Below are positions 30,912-37,017 of a stretch of 37,017 bases of DNA, piece after piece. Where the stretch lies: positions 1 through 37,017 of IMG/VR virus record IMGVR_UViG_3300032245_000931, one strand, 5' to 3'. This DNA is from a virus. Numbering within the stretch: the first letter of the stretch is position 1; each line of letters begins with the position of its first letter. A program made the position numbers and the translations under genes. The notes under the pieces were generated by a model. It saw only the letters and a list, made by a program, of their open reading frames with translations. It ran no database searches and was not told the DNA's origin.

Positions 30912-33070
30912 TGAATACTTATAATGACGATAATACGGCAGATGAGTTGCTGTATTCCGAAAATGGACCAAATATTAACGCTTTAAATGCAGAATTAAGC
31001 CGTTCTTATCTTTTTGGAGCAAATGTTACGGAGTTAAATTTAAATGACGATTTGCGTTATTGTCGTTGGAGTGGTCAAACTTCTGACGGAAAAAAATTTA
31101 GCAAAAACAGAGAAGAAGATGACCCAGCATTGCCATTTGAGGGTGCGTCAGATGTAAGGGTTAGATTGATTGATAGAGTTATCAATGAACAAGTTGCTTT
31201 ATGGATGAATGCATTAAAGGCTTCTAAACTTGGTGTTAGTGGAAGAACTTCTGAAGATTCTGCAAATGCTACATCTATGGCAACATTGCTTGAATATGTT
31301 GCATCTGGAAGATTAAAACAAGAAATGCGTAGAGAGGCTGAACTTTGGGGACAGTATACACATCAATATGGATGGTCTGTTATGCATATTGGGTGGGAAC
31401 AGGAAATGGGAACAACTGAAAATGTTTTTACTGTTTCTGATTTAATTAATTTAGTTTCTGAATCTGTAAGTTTAAATCCAGATTCTCCAATTTCATCATT
31501 GCCTCAATTAATAATGGATAAGAACACAGAAAAAATGGCTGTTTCTATTATTTTAAATAATTTAACTGGATACACGGAAGACCAAATTGTAGAAATGGTA
31601 ACAGATTTAAGAGAAAAAGGTTATACAAAATTACACAAAGAAACATTAATTAAAAATCTTCCTGTTGTTACTGCTTTAAAGCCATACGATGAAATTACAT
31701 TTCCTCCAGAAACTATAGACCTTCAAAAAGCACGAATTATCTTTAGAAGAGTATATATGACGGAATTAGAAGTTCGTGCTATGAAAAATACCGAAGAATG
31801 GAGTGAAGACGCAATTGAAGAGGCTGTTTTAACAAAGGGTCAGTTTTTTTGGTATCGTGACCCTAATATTGTTCCTATTAATAGATTAAATCAAGATTAT
31901 AGGCTTAGAACAAACAATTTAATTGAGGTTATTTATGCGTATTATAAGCAATTAAACGAACAGGGAAATCCTTGCATTTATCAAACAATTTTTAGCCCAA
32001 ATTCAAGAAGCAGTTTATATTTAAAACACGAAAAACTTGGATATGCACACGGTAAATATCCATTTGTTGTATTAAGACGAGAACATATTCGTAAAGCAAT
32101 TTATGAAAGCCGTGGTGTAACAGATATTCTTTCAACAGACCAATCTGAATTAAAAGCACAACAAGATTCGTTAAGAGATAGAACTGCATTAGAAACGGTT
32201 CCTCCAATTATGGTTAAGCGTAGGGGTATTGGTGGTATCGGAAGAATTGGTCCAGCAATGCAAGTTCCTGTTACAAGCCCAGATGATTATAGATTTATGG
32301 ACCCGCCAAGGGGAACTCCATCAATTGCAGAGTTTGTTATTTCTCAAGTAAATTTAAACACAGCAACATATTTTGGATTAAATCACGCAGAAACTCCTGC
32401 TCCGTTAGCACAAATGTTGCAACAAATGTCTGTAGACAATTGGCTTACTGCTTGGTCTGAAGTTTATACTCAAATGTTGCAATTAAGTTTACAATATTTA
32501 GATGTTACAGAGTTAGAAAGAATTTGTGCAACACCTATTCCGAAAAGCATTCACGATATAACAAATATGTATGATTTTGAAGTTAAATTTGATATAAGAA
32601 ATTTATATACAGATTTAGTATTAGAAAAACTTCAAGCAATTCAACAGTTTGTTATTCCATTAGATGCTGGTGGTGTTATTGATAGAAATAAACTTGTTCA
32701 AAAGTCAGTAGAGGCAATTGCACCAGATGCATCAAAAGATTTAATTATAAATCAACAATCTGCATCACAAAAATTGTATAAAGATGTTCAAAATGATATT
32801 GGTATGATGATGCTTGGAAATGAACCAACTTATGTTGAAAATGACCCAACTGCATCAACTAAAATGCAATATTTACAACAAATTATGCAAAACAACATAA
32901 AGGCTCAAAATGCTTCAAAATCAGACCAAATGTTCCAGATGTTATTGCAAAATTATATGAAAAATTTGCAAATGTCTGTTATGCAGGAACAAAATAAACA
33001 AATTGGAAGAATTGGAGTTACGCCAGTAATGGACAAATTAAAGCAACAGCAAGGAGGTCAAAATGCGTGA
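30911..33070 (+). CDS. Portal protein
   Basis: 719 residues. Identified by position directly after TerL, by length, and by composition: an N-terminal DDPALPFEGASDVRVRLIDR typical of large podo/sipho-type portals in uncultured phages, a long charged central body, a Pro-rich crown region (TSPDDYRFMDPPRGTPSI), and a Gln/Met-rich helical C-terminus (LLQNYMKNLQMSVMQEQN). It forms the dodecameric vertex for packaging and tail attachment. Its start overlaps the TerL stop (TAATG). The next gene begins 7 bases before its stop with a real Shine-Dalgarno (AGGAGG near 33053). Confidence 0.88.
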   Translation: MNTYNDDNTADELLYSENGPNINALNAELSRSYLFGANVTELNLNDDLRYCRWSGQTSDGKKFSKNREEDDPALPFEGASDVRVRLIDRVINEQVALWMNALKASKLGVSGRTSEDSANATSMATLLEYVASGRLKQEMRREAELWGQYTHQYGWSVMHIGWEQEMGTTENVFTVSDLINLVSESVSLNPDSPISSLPQLIMDKNTEKMAVSIILNNLTGYTEDQIVEMVTDLREKGYTKLHKETLIKNLPVVTALKPYDEITFPPETIDLQKARIIFRRVYMTELEVRAMKNTEEWSEDAIEEAVLTKGQFFWYRDPNIVPINRLNQDYRLRTNNLIEVIYAYYKQLNEQGNPCIYQTIFSPNSRSSLYLKHEKLGYAHGKYPFVVLRREHIRKAIYESRGVTDILSTDQSELKAQQDSLRDRTALETVPPIMVKRRGIGGIGRIGPAMQVPVTSPDDYRFMDPPRGTPSIAEFVISQVNLNTATYFGLNHAETPAPLAQMLQQMSVDNWLTAWSEVYTQMLQLSLQYLDVTELERICATPIPKSIHDITNMYDFEVKFDIRNLYTDLVLEKLQAIQQFVIPLDAGGVIDRNKLVQKSVEAIAPDASKDLIINQQSASQKLYKDVQNDIGMMMLGNEPTYVENDPTASTKMQYLQQIMQNNIKAQNASKSDQMFQMLLQNYMKNLQMSVMQEQNKQIGRIGVTPVMDKLKQQQGGQNA

Positions 33071-33311
33071 TTCCGATTATAATATTTCAGTTTTTGCTTT
33101 TAGTCAAAAAAACGAATTATGGGAACATATTAATTATTTAATTGATATTAATATTGAGGCTGAAACGAACTTAGCAATTGGTACTGACTTATCTGGAGAA
33201 CAAAGGATTCACGCTTGCGGAAGGGCTGAATCTCTTAAACAGTTTAAGAATTTGTTAAACGAAGAAAGAAAAAAAGCGTTAAATAATATCAATCTTCCAT
33301 TTGACAATTAA
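33063..33311 (+). CDS. Small late protein between portal and scaffold
   Basis: 82 residues, mostly helical and charged; pattern WEHINYLIDINIEAETNLAI, then SGEQRIHACGRAESLKQFKN. Small helical proteins of this type are common between portal and scaffold genes, but I know no function. A clear AGGAGG Shine-Dalgarno precedes the ATG by 5 bases within the portal gene. An 82-base gap with a 10-codon mini-ORF follows. Confidence 0.7.
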   Translation: MRDSDYNISVFAFSQKNELWEHINYLIDINIEAETNLAIGTDLSGEQRIHACGRAESLKQFKNLLNEERKKALNNINLPFDN

Positions 33312-33361
33312 TTTACCTTTTATACCTGTAAATTTAACAGTTTCTTAGTTCTGCAAAAACT

Positions 33362-33394
33362 ATGACCAAAAAAGGCACTTTAGACCTTATCTAA
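33362..33394 (+). CDS. Possible 10-residue leader peptide of the scaffold gene
   Basis: ATG 33362 encodes MTKKGTLDLI and stops at TAA 33392-33394, which overlaps the scaffold ATG (TAATG). This is the same overlap used between many real genes here, so it may couple scaffold translation. Too short to prove by sequence. Confidence 0.35.
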   Translation: MTKKGTLDLI

Positions 33395-34389
33395 TGGATA
33401 CTACAAATAATAATAATGGAGCAGGGAGCGAGCCATCATCGGAAGGTGATAACAGTTCTCAACAGCATAATGGTGCTTTAAGCAGTGTCGAAATTCAATC
33501 TCGACTTGCAGAAATTCTTGGAGATGACCCATTAGTCTCCCAAGCGGAACCAGATGAAGCCGATAGTAATCAGTCTGAAGACCAACAGTCGGATAGTGAG
33601 TCAGAAATGGACACTACAACCGAAAATGATGGCAAAGAAGAAGTTCATTCACAGTCCGAGGAAGAAGATTCCAATGAAGATGTCTCTCGTGGTGTTCAAA
33701 AGAGAATCGACAAACTTACAGCAAAGCGTAAAGAGGCTGAAGAGCAACTTGAAACATTGCGTAAAGAAGTCGAAGATTTAAAAGCATCACAAAATAATCG
33801 TAAAGTTGAAGTAGAAACTCCAGATATTCCACATACCAATCTTGAAAGCGTTGCAGAAATCGAGGCAGAGATTGCCCAAGCAAGAGCAGTCAGAAATTGG
33901 GCTGAACAGAATGCTGATGGATTTACTCAAACAGACGAAAATGGTAATGAAACATATTACGACCCTGCACAAATTAGGCAAATTAAAGTAAATGCTATGA
34001 AGGCAATTGAAGAAACCCTTCCAAAGCGTTATCAATATGTTCAGCATCGAGACAATCTTGAACCAATTGTAGTCAAAGAATATCCGTGGTGGAAAGACAA
34101 AACAAGCCAAGAGCGAATTATCGCTGATAAGTTTTTAGAGTCTTTTCCAGCAATTAAAAAATTCCCAGATTATAAAATGGTTATTGGCGACTATATTCGT
34201 GGCGTAAGAGCAAGAGAAGCAAACTTAAAAGGTCAAAAGAATGTTCCAAAGGCTCCATCAATTCCTCGTACAACAAGTTCAGCACCTACCGTAAAGAAAC
34301 AGGAACTCCAAAGTAGAGATGCATACAACAGATTTAAACAATCTGGAAAATCGGATGACCTTAGCAAAATTATAGAAGACTTCCTGTAA
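33394..34389 (+). CDS. Capsid scaffolding protein
   Basis: 331 residues, highly acidic in the first 95 (many Asp, Glu, Ser, Gln). A coiled coil at about 99-140 (KRIDKLTAKRKEAEEQLETL and on) is followed by a helical middle and a Lys/Arg-rich tail (RTTSSAPTVKKQELQSRDAY) near the C-terminus. This charge layout and the position between portal and major capsid gene are typical of scaffolds that template prohead assembly and then leave. It uses some G/C-richer codons than the virion giant. No protease motif is seen here, and no separate prohead protease is evident. Confidence 0.8.
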   Translation: MDTTNNNNGAGSEPSSEGDNSSQQHNGALSSVEIQSRLAEILGDDPLVSQAEPDEADSNQSEDQQSDSESEMDTTTENDGKEEVHSQSEEEDSNEDVSRGVQKRIDKLTAKRKEAEEQLETLRKEVEDLKASQNNRKVEVETPDIPHTNLESVAEIEAEIAQARAVRNWAEQNADGFTQTDENGNETYYDPAQIRQIKVNAMKAIEETLPKRYQYVQHRDNLEPIVVKEYPWWKDKTSQERIIADKFLESFPAIKKFPDYKMVIGDYIRGVRAREANLKGQKNVPKAPSIPRTTSSAPTVKKQELQSRDAYNRFKQSGKSDDLSKIIEDFL

Positions 34390-34407
34390 ACCCAATATTA
34401 TTATATT

Positions 34408-35436
34408 ATGGCATCATTAACTGAAAGAAATATCGTGTCTGGTAAAAGAGAGGCACTTGCTGACATTATCTCAATGGTTGACGCAAAGGCTACTCCTTTT
34501 ACATCAATGGCTCCCAAGGTTGCAAAACCTTCTAATACATTATTCCGCTGGCAAGTTGACTCACTACCAACCGTTTCTGCTGAACAAGCAGGAGTTGTAG
34601 ATGGTACTGATGTTAATCCTGCTACTCAAACATCTAACTATGTTAAAGACGGTTCTACCCAGTATCGTTATGAACTTAGTAACCACATCCAAATTTTCCG
34701 TGAATCAGTTCGTGTTTCACCTCTTACTACTGACATTGCAGTTGTTGCTGGCGTTAAGTCGGAACTTGCAAACAATGTGTCTAAGGGTATCGAAGTTGTA
34801 AAGCGTAAGATTGAAAAAACTCTTTGCTCTGCAAATCTTCCTAAAGCGGATGATGGTGCATCTCAAGGTTATGCAACTCGTGGTCTTGATTCTTGGATTA
34901 AGAATGATTTTACAGGAGATACTTATCTTACTGTACCAAGTTCTTTCCGTACTCCTACATCCAGTATTTCTACTGTTGGAACAACGGCTCTTGATGAAGC
35001 AGAAGTTCAAAATGTTTTGGCTTCCGTATTCAATCAAACTGGTCGTATGCAAGAGTTTGATGGTATCGTAGGATATAAACTAAAGCAAGCATTTACTGCA
35101 CTTACTTATACTGCTCGTCAAGGAACTGGTACTGCTCCTATGCAAGCAATTAGAACCCTTAATCGTGAATCTGACGCAAAGAACTATGTAAGTTCTATTG
35201 ATGTGTTTGAAGGCGATTTTGGTTCTATCCGTCTTCACACTTCTTTGTTTCTTAAGAATAACTTTTGTGGTTATCTCTTGAATATGGACTTGGTTGGTGT
35301 TGGTTATGGTGGAAATATTGCTCAAGTTAAGGAACTTCAAGACAATGGTGGTGGTCCTGCTCGTTTAATCGAAGCAGTTGCTACTTGCATTGTTAAGAAT
35401 CCTCTTGGCTTGGCTAAGTTTGATTTCTCTGCGTAA
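34408..35436 (+). CDS. Major capsid protein, DUF5309/SU10-like
   Basis: 342 residues. The opening LADIISMVDAKATPFTSMAP, then NTLFRWQVDSLPTV, and the mid-part EVVKRKIEKTLCSANLP, ATRGLDSWIKND, match the HK97-fold DUF5309 / SU10 major capsid family pattern. The C-terminus (VATCIVKNPLGLAKFDF) also fits. It would form the icosahedral shell. Codons include CGT and GGT, as expected of a highly expressed gene, unlike the AGA-dominated giant protein. It follows the scaffold by 18 bases. The next gene begins 6 bases after its stop. Confidence 0.88.
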   Translation: MASLTERNIVSGKREALADIISMVDAKATPFTSMAPKVAKPSNTLFRWQVDSLPTVSAEQAGVVDGTDVNPATQTSNYVKDGSTQYRYELSNHIQIFRESVRVSPLTTDIAVVAGVKSELANNVSKGIEVVKRKIEKTLCSANLPKADDGASQGYATRGLDSWIKNDFTGDTYLTVPSSFRTPTSSISTVGTTALDEAEVQNVLASVFNQTGRMQEFDGIVGYKLKQAFTALTYTARQGTGTAPMQAIRTLNRESDAKNYVSSIDVFEGDFGSIRLHTSLFLKNNFCGYLLNMDLVGVGYGGNIAQVKELQDNGGGPARLIEAVATCIVKNPLGLAKFDFSA

Positions 35437-35442
35437 GTAGAG

Positions 35443-35808
35443 ATGGCTGACGACATCATCCAGTCATTGGTTGAAGTAATCCCTCCTCATATCCAAAAAG
35501 AGATGGAGAGGGAACTCGTCAATGGCTGGAGGATGCGTGAGTCTGTTGCTATGGCTAAATCCATTCAACACGGACATTTTGATAGATTTAATGAGGCTAA
35601 TGAAATTAAGGGTTTTGGAAGAAAAATTGCTGACATTCCAGCAGACTCTTTTCATTATTGGGGACATAGACTTGGGTACGACTGTTGGAAAGATAAACAA
35701 TTTATGAAAGAATTTTTAAGAGATAATCCTCAATGTGCAGTTAGAAATTATGTCAAAAAAACAGTAGTTAATGGAACTATTTTTGACGCAAACGGATTTA
35801 AAGTATGA
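35443..35808 (+). CDS. Hypothetical virion-region protein, 121 aa
   Basis: 121 residues; a helical N-terminus (HIQKEMERELVNGWRMRESV) and a middle with several aromatic residues (FHYWGHRLGYDCW). Proteins of this kind are common between capsid and neck genes, but I know no role; head completion or neck assembly fits its place. The stop TGA overlaps the next ATG (ATGAGA at 35805). Confidence 0.7.
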   Translation: MADDIIQSLVEVIPPHIQKEMERELVNGWRMRESVAMAKSIQHGHFDRFNEANEIKGFGRKIADIPADSFHYWGHRLGYDCWKDKQFMKEFLRDNPQCAVRNYVKKTVVNGTIFDANGFKV

Positions 35809-36575
35809 GAATTACACCATTTTCACAAATATTATTTGACGCTCTTCAATATAGCGGAAACGACAGAAACAACATAACTGAAGAAACATTTAGTCAGTTT
35901 AGGGACTTTATAAACTCAAGGCTAAGAGAGGCTTGGGATTCACAAGAATGGCAAGATTTATGCAGAGTTTCTCAATTTACAACAACCGTTGATGAAAATA
36001 ATGTTTGTTATTTTATTCCAAATTCTGACGCTGGAGACATTTTGGGTGTTTTTAATTTAAATCCATTAACTTCAAGCAGGGCAGTTGATTATACTTATAC
36101 ACTTTATGATGATGGAATTAACCAAAAAATAATCTTAGATAGTTCAACAATTTCAACAGGTTGGTATTATTATAGAACAAAAGTTCCTACACTTAATGGA
36201 AAACTTTGGAATCAAATAATTTCATACAAACAAGATTCTCAAGTTTATTTTGATTCTGGCTCAAATACTCCATCTTATTTTCCAGTTGAAGGATTTCAAC
36301 ATACAGGCAATTTTTATAATTGCATATCTATTACAAATGCAGGAGAGTCTCCATATACACATCCATCAAAATGGTCTTTGGTAAAAATTCCATATATATT
36401 TTCACAATACCTTGCTTGGGGTGCTGGTGCAAATTGGTTTGCATCTGAAAGTATGATGCAAGAGGCTGGAGTATTAGAATCAAAAGCAATGCATCTATTA
36501 GATAACGAAGTAGATAGAATTTCTAGACAACAAAAACAAATTCCAAAAATTAAATTTACAAATCCATACAGATAA
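35805..36575 (+). CDS. Head-tail adaptor/neck protein
   Basis: 256 residues. The N-terminal helices (FINSRLREAWDSQEWQDLCR) resemble the neck/adaptor proteins that dock on the portal in related phages. Residues about 110-200 insert a beta module with KVPTLNGKLWN, then a Y-D-S-x-V-Y-F segment and GESPYTHPSKWSLVKIP, a pattern like small carbohydrate-binding (chitin-binding-like) modules often built into phage neck and tail proteins. The C-terminal helix (SMMQEAGVLESKAMHLLDNE) returns to the adaptor fold. It overlaps the previous gene by 4 bases. The role is inferred from position and these patterns. Confidence 0.75.
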   Translation: MRITPFSQILFDALQYSGNDRNNITEETFSQFRDFINSRLREAWDSQEWQDLCRVSQFTTTVDENNVCYFIPNSDAGDILGVFNLNPLTSSRAVDYTYTLYDDGINQKIILDSSTISTGWYYYRTKVPTLNGKLWNQIISYKQDSQVYFDSGSNTPSYFPVEGFQHTGNFYNCISITNAGESPYTHPSKWSLVKIPYIFSQYLAWGAGANWFASESMMQEAGVLESKAMHLLDNEVDRISRQQKQIPKIKFTNPYR

Positions 36576-36576
36576 T

Positions 36577-36882
36577 ATGTCATCCTCATACAATCAGTTT
36601 AGTACTCCTGCAATCAGAAAAATGTCACACAGCGACATTGTTGTTGGAACATCAAAATCGCTTATTTTAACCGCACCTACTCCACCAGAAAGAAGGGTGG
36701 TTGTTGTTGTTCAAAACAAGTCTTCTACGGCAACAATTCAAGTAATTGGAAATGCTAATGACACAGTAGGACTTTTAGTTGCTCCACTTAGTTCTATTAC
36801 TTTAGATAATTATAATGGTTCATTATACGCTTTTTCTTCTTCTGCTGGAACTTCTGTACATATTGCTATTTCTGCCGTCTAA
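36577..36882 (+). CDS. Small beta-sandwich virion protein
   Basis: 101 residues. From residue 25 on it is a run of short strands (SLILTAP, RVVVVVQNKSSTATIQVIGN, VGLLVAPLSSITLDN, LYAFSSSAGTSVHIAISAV), the look of a small jelly-roll or Ig-like domain used in capsid decoration or tail proteins. No family is assigned. It starts 1 base after the adaptor stop; its TAA overlaps the next ATG (TAATG). Confidence 0.7.
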   Translation: MSSSYNQFSTPAIRKMSHSDIVVGTSKSLILTAPTPPERRVVVVVQNKSSTATIQVIGNANDTVGLLVAPLSSITLDNYNGSLYAFSSSAGTSVHIAISAV

Positions 36883-37017
36883 TGACGATTCATTTAGACA
36901 ATGCACTCCCTCCTAATGTAGTAGAGATAGGGAATGAGATAACACAGGGTGTTGTCGATGGGCTTATGTCTGCAAGTCCGTCTGCGTCTAGTTCTAATCC
37001 ATATGCTACTGTAAATG
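36882..37017 (+). CDS. 49-residue protein cut by the window edge (continues at 1-14)
   Basis: ATG 36882 opens a frame of 45 codons plus one base to the right edge. If the last base is joined to base 1, it continues GAT AAA ACA GCC TAA (bases 1-14) and gives a 49-residue protein ending NPYATVNDKTA. The stop then overlaps the first gene's ATG as TAATG. Short phage proteins with a Ser/Ala-rich tail and an N-P-[FY]-A-T-[IV]-N-D ending are familiar from tail regions. The role is unknown. The join is the main evidence that the molecule is circular. Confidence 0.7.
   Translation, partial: MTIHLDNALPPNVVEIGNEITQGVVDGLMSASPSASSSNPYATVN

Noticed and set aside
1-37017. CRISPR arrays, insertion sequences or integrase/attachment sites
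   Set aside because: No spaced direct repeats of CRISPR type, no transposase or recombinase motif, and no tRNA-end duplication were found.

Overview
This 37,017-base window looks like the whole genome of a tailed bacteriophage (Caudoviricetes), probably with a short tail, rather than a piece of a bacterial chromosome. Virion genes include an HK97-type head set (large terminase, portal, scaffold, DUF5309/SU10-like capsid protein, neck adaptor). They are followed by a T7-like series: a small protein, a gp14-like protein, a gp15-like protein, and a gp16-like giant of 3,505 residues that takes up about 28% of the sequence. The open reading frame leaving the right edge continues in frame into the left edge and ends in a TAATG stop/start overlap with the first gene, so the molecule is probably circular or circularly permuted and cut inside a gene. 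The sequence is AT-rich by eye. Few genes have a Shine-Dalgarno sequence, at least one promoter is of sigma-70 type (TATAAT), and Arg is mostly AGA in the large virion genes, matched by a phage tRNA-Arg(UCU). The host cannot be named from this sequence. I see no integrase, repressor, DNA polymerase or RNA polymerase gene.

Layout. (1) Late genes, rightward, 26.4-37.0 kb and on through the origin of coordinates to 14.7 kb: two small genes, a beta-rich protein, an HNH endonuclease, a 398-residue unknown, TerL, portal, scaffold, capsid, adaptor, internal virion proteins, then holin, a membrane lipoprotein and a zinc-peptidase-like protein. (2) Replication and recombination genes, leftward, 20.1 down to 14.8 kb: RusA resolvase, RecE-type exonuclease, lambda-O-like initiator, DnaC-like helicase loader, ERF annealing protein, tRNA-Arg, secreted lytic transglycosylase, metallophosphoesterase and small proteins. 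(3) A rightward block, 20.1-26.0 kb: an HTH (possibly TerS-like) protein, a GP88-family protein, a coiled-coil protein, a DUF932 protein and several small proteins. Its intergenic gaps are full of RNA hairpins, and two of its genes have near-duplicate promoter/leader modules. (4) A mostly non-coding 25.8-26.4 kb segment with two microproteins, a strong terminator-like hairpin and an iteron array.

How it fits together. The initiator gene carries three 22/23-bp-spaced iterons followed by AT-rich DNA in its linker-coding region, as lambda O does. A second array with the same spacing and the same right flank lies intergenically at 26.24-26.34 kb, so the phage may have two origins or an origin plus an initiator-bound control site. 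The initiator and DnaC-like loader would recruit the host replisome; exonuclease, ERF and RusA provide recombination. Late in infection TerL packages DNA, the giant protein and its partners are probably ejected with it, and the holin plus the secreted transglycosylase lyse the cell. The most striking regulatory signal is a textbook -1 ribosomal frameshift site (G GGA AAA, 5-nt spacer, H-type pseudoknot) at the end of the gp14-like gene.
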